Source: an uncultured Coriobacteriaceae bacterium
GTDB taxonomy: Bacteria; Actinomycetota; Coriobacteriia; Coriobacteriales; Atopobiaceae
Assembly (NCBI GenBank): GCA_902778135.1
Contig: CACYWP010000008.1
Span: 45,031 to 109,030 of the forward strand
Length of the DNA: 64,000 nt
Direction: 5' to 3'
Each line of letters starts with the position of its first letter. Positions within the stretch are counted from its first letter, which is position 1. The position numbers and the translations under genes are program-made. Below the pieces are notes generated by a model. That model saw only the letters and a list, made by a program, of their open reading frames with translations. It was not told the DNA's origin and made no database searches. Below, one piece after another: positions 27,359-34,372 of the stretch.

Positions 27359-28768
27359 ATGTCCAAGACGCAGAACGACATCCATGCCACGCTCGACGTC
27401 TCCCAGGAGCCGGCCGCCGTCATCATCGCCGAGCCAGCCGTCGTGAACCGTCTGAGCAGGCAGAGCACCATCGACGAGATCACCTCGAACGGAACCATTG
27501 CCGCCGCGGTGATGGTCATGGCCGCCCTGCTGGCCGTGATCGTGGCCAACTCTCCCATCTACGAGGTGGTCCACGAGATCTTGGAGGCGCGCCTGCTGGT
27601 GGCGCTTGGCCCGCTCGACTGGTCGATGTCGGTGGAGGCCTTCGTCAACGACTTCCTCATGGCGATATTCTTCCTGCTGGTGGGCATCGAGCTGAAGTAC
27701 GAGATGACCGTCGGCCAGCTGCGCTACCCGCGCCAGGCGGCACTGCCGATGCTGGCGGCGGTGGGTGGCGTCGCGGTGCCTGCCGTCATCTATGCGGCGC
27801 TCAACTGGGGTCGCACCTCCATGGGCGGCTGGGCCATCCCCATCGCCACCGACATCGCCTTCGCGCTGGGCGTTATGTCTCTTCTGGGCGACCGCGTCGC
27901 CCCCGAGACCAAGGTGTTCTTCCAGACGCTGGCCATCGCCGACGACATCCTCGCCATCGTGGTGCTGGCGCTGTTCTACGGCCAGTCCCCGAGCATCGCC
28001 TGGTGCGCCGCGTCGCTGGGCGTCATCATCGTACTGGCCCTCATCAACCAGGCCCGCGTCTACACGTCCAAGGTCTACATCGCCGTCGGGCTGGTGCTGT
28101 GGCTCTGCATGTACAACTCGGGCATCCATGCCACGTTGGCAGGGGTCATCCTGGGGTTCTTCCTGCCGGTGCGCTCCGACGTGCGCCTCTCCAGCCTCAG
28201 TGGCTGGCTCTCGGAGATGGCGGACGACCTGGACGACAAGTTCGACGACCACGCCCATGTCCTGGGCCAGCACGACTTCACCCATGCGGCCGTCTCGGTC
28301 GAGCGCGTCATGCATCACGTCACGCCGCCCCTGGAGCGCGTCGAGCACGCCATCGCGGTGGGGGTCAACTTCATCATCCTTCCGCTCTTCGCCTTCACCA
28401 ACGCCCAGGTGCGCCTGGTCGGGATGGACATATCCTCCATACTGCACGACTGCATCGCACAGGGCGTCTTCCTCGGAGCGGTGGTCGGCAAGCCCCTGGG
28501 CATCGTCGCGGTCACGGTGCTCCTGGTGCGCATCGGCTTTGCCAAGCTCCCCGATCACGTCAGCTGGAGCCAGGTCGTCGCCGTGGGCATCATGGGCGGC
28601 ATGGGATTCACCATGTCCATCCTCATCTCGGGACTCGCCTTCGCCGACCCCGGCGAGGTCCTGGCGGCGAAGTGCGCGATCCTTGCCGGGTCGGTCGTCG
28701 CGGGCGTGTTGGGGCTGGTATTCGTGCACGTCCATGACGCGGTGAAGGCGGGGCTCAGGAGGGGCTGA
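27359..28768 (+). CDS. nhaA: Na+/H+ antiporter NhaA
   Basis: NhaA exchanges internal sodium for external protons across the cytoplasmic membrane. The 469-residue protein has about a dozen TM helices. Signatures are DFLMAIFFLLVGIELKYEM, the half-helix GGWAIPIATDIAFALGVM and the paired aspartates in LAIADDILAIVVLALFYG, which bind sodium. A 40-residue N-terminal extension precedes the first helix. The ATG follows GGAGGG; an upstream TTG in frame is not preferred. A strong terminator hairpin follows. Confidence 0.95.
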   Translation: MSKTQNDIHATLDVSQEPAAVIIAEPAVVNRLSRQSTIDEITSNGTIAAAVMVMAALLAVIVANSPIYEVVHEILEARLLVALGPLDWSMSVEAFVNDFLMAIFFLLVGIELKYEMTVGQLRYPRQAALPMLAAVGGVAVPAVIYAALNWGRTSMGGWAIPIATDIAFALGVMSLLGDRVAPETKVFFQTLAIADDILAIVVLALFYGQSPSIAWCAASLGVIIVLALINQARVYTSKVYIAVGLVLWLCMYNSGIHATLAGVILGFFLPVRSDVRLSSLSGWLSEMADDLDDKFDDHAHVLGQHDFTHAAVSVERVMHHVTPPLERVEHAIAVGVNFIILPLFAFTNAQVRLVGMDISSILHDCIAQGVFLGAVVGKPLGIVAVTVLLVRIGFAKLPDHVSWSQVVAVGIMGGMGFTMSILISGLAFADPGEVLAAKCAILAGSVVAGVLGLVFVHVHDAVKAGLRRG

Positions 28769-28783
28769 CGGCCGGTCACGAGG

Positions 28784-28813
28784 GCGGGGGCTCCCAAGCT
28801 GCACGGCCCCCGC
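28784..28813 (+). terminator. nhaA terminator
   Basis: GCGGGGGC pairs with GCCCCCGC across a 14-base loop, 15 bases past the nhaA stop. Confidence 0.6.
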
Positions 28814-28859
28814 TCATGCTATGCTCTTGGAACGTGAGAGTGAGAGGGGGACGCGGCGG

Positions 28860-29447
28860 GTGCCTGACACCTTTCGCATATCGCTGAGGAACTACCTGGT
28901 CATGGTGGCGGTCTGCCTCGGGGCAGCCGCAATCGCCATGGCGCTGTGGCTGTTCAACCGCGAGGTGTCGTGGATAGGCATCGCCATCCCCCTGTTCGTC
29001 TACTTTGACGTCAGCCTGCTGTTCCTGATATCGCTGGGCATGTGGGCCGTCGGCTCGGAGGACGCCGACGCGCACGAGACCTGCGAGCCTATCCTGCGCC
29101 GCTACAATCGCACGGGCAACGTCGACGACCTGCTGTATGGCTACGAGCTGTGGCGTCTCGACAGCCATGGCATGGCGACGCGCATCGACTTCCTGCGCGC
29201 GGTGATAGACATCCTGGTGGAGGACGGTTACGTCTTCGAGGCCGCCGACCTGCTCAACGACTACCAGAAGATAGCCACCACCCCCGACAGCCTGCGCGAC
29301 TACCGGCGCTTCCGCAAGGTCTGCGAGCGGCGCATGGATGCGATCATCGCCGAGGCGGAAGAGCAGGAGCGCAGGTGGGAGGCCGAGCGTCGCGAGGAGG
29401 AGCGCCGTCGCGAGCTGCGCCGTCGCGAGGTCCTCGAGTGGGAGTAA
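28860..29447 (+). CDS. membrane protein with soluble Arg/Glu-rich tail, hypothetical
   Basis: This 195-residue protein has two TM helices (about residues 12-34 and 40-62). A helical cytosolic part of about 110 residues follows and ends in a charged Glu/Arg-rich segment, probably coiled coil. GTG 28860 is preceded by GAGAGGGGG. An ATG at 28821 would lie within a TATGCT sequence that looks like a -10 element, so it is rejected. The middle part (ILRRYNRTGNVDDLLYGYEL) may be a helical repeat, but I do not recognise a family. It lies alone after the nhaA terminator. Confidence 0.6.
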   Translation: MPDTFRISLRNYLVMVAVCLGAAAIAMALWLFNREVSWIGIAIPLFVYFDVSLLFLISLGMWAVGSEDADAHETCEPILRRYNRTGNVDDLLYGYELWRLDSHGMATRIDFLRAVIDILVEDGYVFEAADLLNDYQKIATTPDSLRDYRRFRKVCERRMDAIIAEAEEQERRWEAERREEERRRELRRREVLEWE

Positions 29448-29540
29448 CCATTCTGCGGACTACCCGCCCGTTTCCCATGGTCCCGAGAGGGCTGCGGAGC
29501 GCCTGACTGCTCGCTTGGAGCAGGGGCGAGGCCTCTGGCG

Positions 29541-29837
29541 CTATTCGACGGTGCCGTAGACGAAGCCCCAGCCATGGGCCGTGATGATGGAGTTCAGCTG
29601 GTCGCAGAGGCGGGCGCGCTTGTAGGAGCCCCCGGGCAGCAGGTCGACGACCTCGCGCAGGTCGTCGCTGAGGTCGTCGATCTCGGCGCGCATGATGACG
29701 TCCAGGCGGGACACCGAGCCCGAGGGGCCCACCTCGCGATAGAGCGCCTCCACCAGCTGCTGCAGCTCGCCATACTCGGCGGCGGGGGAGCTGCCGGCCG
29801 GTGCGGCGTCGTGGTCTGTGTAATCGTACGTTTTCAT
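29541..29837 (-). CDS. small conserved-looking protein of unknown function
   Basis: This 98-residue acidic protein starts MKTYDYTDHD and has a Pro/Ala/Ser stretch, then a helical body (ELQQLVEALYREV, RLDVIMRAEIDDLSDDLREVVDLLP). The body suggests a helical or winged-helix-like fold with a basic patch SYKRARL. No Shine-Dalgarno site precedes the ATG, so it may be translated from a leaderless or near-leaderless message. It diverges from the aminotransferase gene with about 110 bases between starts. A longer upstream in-frame extension overlaps the aminotransferase gene and is not credible. No function is assigned. Confidence 0.55.
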   Translation of the reverse strand: MKTYDYTDHDAAPAGSSPAAEYGELQQLVEALYREVGPSGSVSRLDVIMRAEIDDLSDDLREVVDLLPGGSYKRARLCDQLNSIITAHGWGFVYGTVE

Positions 29838-29874
29838 GTGGCATATGGTAACAGGACTTGCGACCGATGTTGCG

Positions 29875-29880
29875 TATACT
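29875..29880 (+). promoter_or_regulatory. candidate -10 of the aminotransferase gene
   Basis: A TATACT hexamer sits about 70 bases before the aminotransferase ATG. No convincing -35 is seen. Confidence 0.35.
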
Positions 29881-29949
29881 CTTGGCAACGCCGCCACCGA
29901 GGGGGCTGTGCGGACGCATGCCCGCATGCCAGATGGACAGGGGAGAGCC

Positions 29950-31239
29950 ATGAGCAACGTGTACGAGGAAATGACCACTGCCGAGCTCGACGAGGCGATT
30001 CGCGACCTCGAGGAGCAGGCGGACGAGATCCGCGCGCGCGGCCTGTCGCTGGACATGGCGCGCGGCAAGCCCTCGGCGGAGCAGACCGACCTGTCCCGCC
30101 CGATGCTCGACCTGCTCACCGGTGACGTCGAGCTCTCCGACCAGGGTGCTCCCGTCGCCAACTATGGCGCCCCCGACGGCCTGCCCTCCGCTCGCCGGCT
30201 GGCCGCCGACCTGCTGGGCGTGGATGCGGCCAATGTCATCGTCAACGGTTCGTCCAGCCTCAACCTGATGCACGACGCGGTCGTCAATGCCCTGACGCAG
30301 GGCATCGGCGGCAACCGCCCCTGGATTGCCCAGGGTCCCGTGAGGTTCCTGTGCCCCAGCCCCGGCTACGACCGCCACTTTGCCATCACCGAGCGCTATG
30401 GCATCGAGAACGTGCCGCTGGCCATGACACCCACCGGCCCGGACATGGACGAGGTCGAGCGACTCGTGCAGGGCGACGCGTCCGTCAAGGGCATCTGGTG
30501 CGTGCCCAAGTACGCCAACCCCACCGGCATCACCTACTCCGACGAGACGGTCCGCCGCTTTGCGGCGCTGCGCCCGGCAGCCCCCGACTTCCGGGTCTTC
30601 TGGGACAACGCCTACGTCGTCCATGACCTCTACGACGGGGGCGACCAGCTGCTCAACATCTTCGATGCCCTCGCCGAGCAGGGACGCACCAACCTGGTCT
30701 ACGAGTTCGCCTCCACGGCCAAGGTGACCTTCCCCAGCTCCGGCATGGCCTTCGTCACGGCCAGCCCCGACGACATCGCCGAGCTGCGTGCCGCCTTCTC
30801 CATCATGCGCGTGTCACCGGAGAAGCTGACCCAGCTGGCGCACGTGCGCTTCCTGCGCGACGTCGACGGCATACGTGCCCACATGGCGCGCCATGCCGCC
30901 ATCCTGCGTCCGCGCTTCGATCTGGTGCAGGAGAAGCTGACGCAGGGTCTGGGTGACGCGGGCGTGGCCACGTGGACCAATCCCCGCGGTGGATACTTCG
31001 TCTCGTTCGAGGGGCCGCACGGCAGCGCCAAGAGGATCGTCGCGCTGATGAGGGAGCTGGGCGTGACTCTGACGGGGGCGGGTGCCACCTGGCCGTATGG
31101 GGCAGATCCCCTCGACAGCAACATTCGCATCGCGCCGACGTTCCCCAGCCTGGAGAGCCTGTCCGATGCCCTCGACGTGTTCGTCGTGGCCGTGCGGCTG
31201 GTGTCCGCCCAGCTGGCCCTCGAGGCGCGCCAGGGCTAG
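29950..31239 (+). CDS. aspartate aminotransferase, type Ic (PLP-dependent)
   Basis: This 429-residue fold-type I aminotransferase belongs to the group once mislabelled alanine-glyoxylate transferase and now assigned as subgroup Ic aspartate aminotransferases. The start-proximal DMARGKPSAEQTDLSRPML and NYGAPDGLPSARRL are diagnostic. PKYANPTGITYSDET is the PLP-ring region. The Schiff-base lysine lies in STAKVTFPSSG at Lys258. It would transfer the amino group between aspartate and 2-oxoglutarate. It is monocistronic, with a TATACT promoter element upstream and a small GCGACC/GGTCGC hairpin after the stop (31247-31261). Confidence 0.88.
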   Translation: MSNVYEEMTTAELDEAIRDLEEQADEIRARGLSLDMARGKPSAEQTDLSRPMLDLLTGDVELSDQGAPVANYGAPDGLPSARRLAADLLGVDAANVIVNGSSSLNLMHDAVVNALTQGIGGNRPWIAQGPVRFLCPSPGYDRHFAITERYGIENVPLAMTPTGPDMDEVERLVQGDASVKGIWCVPKYANPTGITYSDETVRRFAALRPAAPDFRVFWDNAYVVHDLYDGGDQLLNIFDALAEQGRTNLVYEFASTAKVTFPSSGMAFVTASPDDIAELRAAFSIMRVSPEKLTQLAHVRFLRDVDGIRAHMARHAAILRPRFDLVQEKLTQGLGDAGVATWTNPRGGYFVSFEGPHGSAKRIVALMRELGVTLTGAGATWPYGADPLDSNIRIAPTFPSLESLSDALDVFVVAVRLVSAQLALEARQG

Positions 31240-31317
31240 GCCTGTCGCGACCAGGGGTCGCCCTCTCCGCAGAGATTCGGTAGAATCACGATTCCCGCGC
31301 ATCGGTGCGCAGGCGCA

Positions 31318-31335
31318 CCCCTAGAATTTTAGGGT
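31318..31335 (+). promoter_or_regulatory. inverted repeat upstream of the TPR-STAS-Tat cluster
   Basis: CCCTA-GAATTT-TAGGG (31319-31334) contains TAGAAT, a possible -10 element. A second TAGAAT lies 40 bases before it. The symmetry suggests an operator over the promoter. Confidence 0.35.
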
Positions 31336-31368
31336 TGTGTACCCATTTCTGTCGAAAGGTCAAGCAGC

Positions 31369-32265
31369 ATGGCTGACAAGGGTCCGGGTAGCTCCGGCAG
31401 GACCGCCAAGAAGCGTCTCGCACGCGCCAAGATCAAGCCGACGGACAACGGCATCAAGTCCTCAAAGGGACGCAAGGTCGTCGTCGAGGAGAAGAGCAAG
31501 ACAGAGCTGAAGCGCGAGCGCAACAAGAAGCTGACGGGCATCGCCGTAGGCATCTTTGCCGTCATCATGGCGCTGTCGATGATGTTGCCCTCGCTGACGT
31601 ACATCTTTGGGAACAACGCCGCCGAGCCGCAGGAGGAGGCCACGCAGGCCGTGGATGCCGAGGAGGCCTCCTCAGACGACGCGGCGACCGACGAGGACGT
31701 CCCGACGGGCATCGCCGCGGTCGACGCGAACTACGCCACGGTCGTCGACCCCCTCGAGGCCAAGCTGAAGGACAACCCCCAGGACCTGGCCACCCTGCTC
31801 AACCTGGGCAACGACTACATGTCGTGGGCCAGCACGGCCGGGGCCTATGCCACCGATGACGAGGGCGTGGCCCACGTGAACGACCTGTTCGGCAAGGCCA
31901 TCGGCTACTTCGACCAATACCTGCAGCTCAACGACTCCCCTGCGGTCAAGGTCAACCGGGCGCTGTGCGTGTACTACTCGGGCAGCACCGACCAGGCGAT
32001 CGCGGACCTGGAGGCGCTGACCACCGAGGAGTCCGGGTATGGTCCCGCATGGGCCAACCTGGGCATGCTCTACGAGAACGAGGGCTCGACCGATGAGGCG
32101 CGTGCCGCCTACCAGAAGGCCGTCGAGGCCGACCCCGACGACGAGTACGGCGCGAAGAGCTACGCCAACCGGCGTCTGGCCAGCATGTCCGCAAGCAGCT
32201 CATCGACCGATTCCAGCACGGGTGGCGCCGCGGCGCTCGAGGACGCGCTGGGAGCAGGCCTCTAG
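31369..32265 (+). CDS. membrane-anchored TPR-containing protein
   Basis: This 298-residue protein has a very basic N-terminus (Lys/Arg-rich, residues 1-60), one TM helix (about 61-82), an acidic Ala/Glu linker and then TPR-like helices (ATLLNLGNDYMSWA, AKAIGYFDQYLQLND in essence, and AWANLGMLYENEGSTDEARAAY). The TPR part should be outside the membrane. It is the first gene of a cluster with the STAS protein and tatA/tatC, spaced 10 bases from the next gene. The function is unknown; TPRs usually scaffold protein complexes. Confidence 0.75.
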   Translation: MADKGPGSSGRTAKKRLARAKIKPTDNGIKSSKGRKVVVEEKSKTELKRERNKKLTGIAVGIFAVIMALSMMLPSLTYIFGNNAAEPQEEATQAVDAEEASSDDAATDEDVPTGIAAVDANYATVVDPLEAKLKDNPQDLATLLNLGNDYMSWASTAGAYATDDEGVAHVNDLFGKAIGYFDQYLQLNDSPAVKVNRALCVYYSGSTDQAIADLEALTTEESGYGPAWANLGMLYENEGSTDEARAAYQKAVEADPDDEYGAKSYANRRLASMSASSSSTDSSTGGAAALEDALGAGL

Positions 32266-32275
32266 GAGGAACAAC

Positions 32276-32599
32276 ATGTCGCTTGCCATCACCACCACGA
32301 CCACGCCGGATGGCGCCATCGTCGTGGCCGCTTCGGGAGAGGTCGACGTCTCCTGCGCCTCCGAGCTGCGCGACGCCGTCGATGCGGCGCTGGACGCCGA
32401 AGCCAGCCGCGTCGACGTCGACCTCGCGGACGTCCCCTACATCGACTCGACGGGCATCGGCGTCCTGGTCGGCGCCGCCCATCGTGCCATCGACCTGGGC
32501 ATCGGCTTCGGGGTGCGCAACCCCCAGCGCAACGTCAAGCGGGTCCTCGACCTTCTGGGCATCACGCTCGAACTGGGCGCCGATGCGACCCAAGGCTAA
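32276..32599 (+). CDS. STAS-domain protein (anti-sigma factor antagonist-like)
   Basis: This 107-residue single-domain protein resembles SpoIIAA/RsbV. The phosphorylatable serine lies in DVPYIDSTGIGVLVGA, and GEVDVSCASELRDAV forms the first strand-helix. Family members bind an anti-sigma kinase and free a sigma factor when unphosphorylated. No anti-sigma factor or sigma gene is adjacent, so its partner is elsewhere or its role differs. AGGAGGA precedes the ATG by six bases. It is flanked closely by the TPR gene and tatA. Confidence 0.85.
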   Translation: MSLAITTTTTPDGAIVVAASGEVDVSCASELRDAVDAALDAEASRVDVDLADVPYIDSTGIGVLVGAAHRAIDLGIGFGVRNPQRNVKRVLDLLGITLELGADATQG

Positions 32600-32620
32600 G
32601 AGACGCGGGAGGTACGAGGC

Positions 32621-33310
32621 GTGTTTGGCATCGGAGAGACCGAACTTCTCATCATCGTCGCCTTTGGCTTCATGATCTTCGGACCGGACAAGCTGCCGGG
32701 CATGGGTCGCACGATCGGCCGTGCCCTGCGCCAGTTCCGCCAGGCCCAGGAGGGCTTCACCGAGGTCGTCCAGTCCGAGGTGATGGACCCGCTGCAGGAG
32801 GCCATGGGAGACCCGCTGGACACCGGCACGCGCAAGCGCCACCGCGCGACGGCCGAGGAGCGCGCCGCCGCCCTGGCGGCAGACGCCGACATCGACGCGG
32901 AAGCCGGCGAGACGACCGCGCACAAGGAGACCTTCGCCGAGCGCAAGGCCCGCCTGGCTGCCGAGCGCAAGGCCCGCGAGGCCGAGGAGCTTGCCGCCGC
33001 GCAGGCCGCCGACGCCGACGCCGAGGAGTCCGGGCCGGAGGCGTCCGTCGACGAGGAGCCGCAGGAGCAGCAGGAGGAGAAGCCCGACACCAGCGCCGCC
33101 GCGCTCTATGCGTTGGGGACGGGCCGCTCGAGCTTCAAGGCCGCCAAGGAGAAGGCCAAGGAGGAGGCTGCCGAGGCCGAGGCCGCGGCGGCAGCCGAGG
33201 AGACCGCCGAGGAGGCTGTCCCTGCCGCCGACCCAGCTCCCACCGACGCCCCCGCCCCTGACGGCACCGACACGACCGAGGGGAAGGAGGTCGGAGGCGA
33301 GCAGGCCTAA
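32621..33310 (+). CDS. Sec-independent translocase protein TatA/TatB
   Basis: The product is a 229-residue protein with the TatA/B signature: a short N-terminal TM helix (TELLIIVAFGFMIFGPDKLPG, residues 6-26), the FGPDKLPG hinge and an amphipathic helix (MGRTIGRALRQFRQAQ). The long Ala/Glu-rich tail, partly coiled coil, is closer to TatB in length, but actinobacterial TatA and TatB are hard to tell apart. It builds the twin-arginine export pore with TatC, encoded 21 bases downstream. The GTG start follows GGGAGGTACGAGGC. The binding lipoprotein at 15.2 kb with twin Arg could be a client. Confidence 0.88.
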   Translation: MFGIGETELLIIVAFGFMIFGPDKLPGMGRTIGRALRQFRQAQEGFTEVVQSEVMDPLQEAMGDPLDTGTRKRHRATAEERAAALAADADIDAEAGETTAHKETFAERKARLAAERKAREAEELAAAQAADADAEESGPEASVDEEPQEQQEEKPDTSAAALYALGTGRSSFKAAKEKAKEEAAEAEAAAAAEETAEEAVPAADPAPTDAPAPDGTDTTEGKEVGGEQA

Positions 33311-33331
33311 GGCCTGTGCTTCCACACCGCT

Positions 33332-34120
33332 ATGCCTATCGGACCAGCACGTATGCCCCTGATGGATCACCTCGGCGAGCTGCGCCGCAGGTTCACCATC
33401 GTGGTGGTTTCCCTGCTCATCACCGCCGTGGTCATCTACTTCGCCACGCCCACGCTCATCGACATTATGCTCGACCCCATCCGCTCGTCACTGCCGGAGG
33501 GCCAGGACCTGACGGTCATCAGCGTGCTGGGCGGCTTCACCATCCGCTTCAAGGTCGCCGTGTTCTTCGGCGTCATCGTGTGCCTGCCGATCATCATCTG
33601 GGAGATCATGGGATTCATCCTGCCGGCGCTGCACGAGAAGGAGCGCAAGTGGCTGGTGCCCACCGTCGGTGCGATGATCGCCCTGTTCTTCATCGGCATG
33701 GTCTTCTGCTACTTCATCATCCAGCCCGCGGCCTTCGACTGGCTGTTGGCCCAGTCCTACGACTTCGCCAACGTCATCGCCGATGCCGAGGACTACCTGA
33801 GCATCATGATGCTGCTGGAGATCGGCTTTGGCATCGGCTTCCAGCTGCCGCTGGTCATCTTCTACCTGTCGGTGCTGCACGTCGTGCCCTACCGGACCTT
33901 CCGCGAGCAGTGGCGCATCATCTACGTCGGCCTGCTGACGATGGTGGCCATGATCACGCCGGACGGCTCCCCGGTCACGATGCTGCTGATGTTCTCGGCG
34001 CTCGTGGTGCTCTACGAGGTCGCCCTCGCGATCGCACGCCAGGTCCTCGTTGCCCGCGATGGCAAGGAGTCGCTGTACTGGAGCCGCGAGGAGTACGAGG
34101 AGCACGCATTCGACGACTAG
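33332..34120 (+). CDS. tatC: twin-arginine translocase subunit TatC
   Basis: TatC is the receptor for twin-arginine signal peptides. The 262-residue protein has six TM segments. The family start MDHLGELRRRF lies at residues 11-21, and FGIGFQLPLVIFYLS and TPDGSPVTMLLMFSALVVLYE are later conserved blocks. The start ATG 33332 lacks a clear ribosome site; internal starts at 33353 or 33362 are possible. A good terminator follows. Confidence 0.95.
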   Translation: MPIGPARMPLMDHLGELRRRFTIVVVSLLITAVVIYFATPTLIDIMLDPIRSSLPEGQDLTVISVLGGFTIRFKVAVFFGVIVCLPIIIWEIMGFILPALHEKERKWLVPTVGAMIALFFIGMVFCYFIIQPAAFDWLLAQSYDFANVIADAEDYLSIMMLLEIGFGIGFQLPLVIFYLSVLHVVPYRTFREQWRIIYVGLLTMVAMITPDGSPVTMLLMFSALVVLYEVALAIARQVLVARDGKESLYWSREEYEEHAFDD

Positions 34121-34161
34121 CCGCACCCATGCGACCGATTCCATCGTCCGCAACCCCATGG

Positions 34162-34196
34162 CCACCCCACAACGACGCTTTCGTCGGGTGGGGTGG
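34162..34196 (+). terminator. tatC terminator
   Basis: A 9-bp stem CCACCCCAC / GTGGGGTGG with an inner GACG-CGTC helix is followed by TCCTTCCT, 41 bases past the tatC stop. Confidence 0.75.
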
Positions 34197-34299
34197 TCCT
34201 TCCTGATGGGGGTTCGCCCCCGTCCGGTCAGTCCGCCCCTCCAAGCGCAGACAATGCGACTCCATCACGCTTTCGCCATATCCTGTCTGCCGTCTTGGG

Positions 34300-34315
34300 T
34301 ATAGTGTCGTGACAC
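34300..34315 (+). promoter_or_regulatory. topA promoter -10 with overlapping palindrome
   Basis: TATAGT (34300-34305) overlaps the perfect 12-bp palindrome GTGTCGTGACAC (34304-34315), placed where the transcript would start, about 60 bases before topA. Confidence 0.45.
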
Positions 34316-34372
34316 GGTTGGCGTCGGCACGCTCGCTGGCGCCGCATCAACGACAGAAACCAGAGGATGCAC

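Noticed and set aside
27314..27359. Upstream TTG start for nhaA
   Set aside because: The TTG overlaps the candidate -10 element, while the downstream ATG has GGAGGG at proper spacing.
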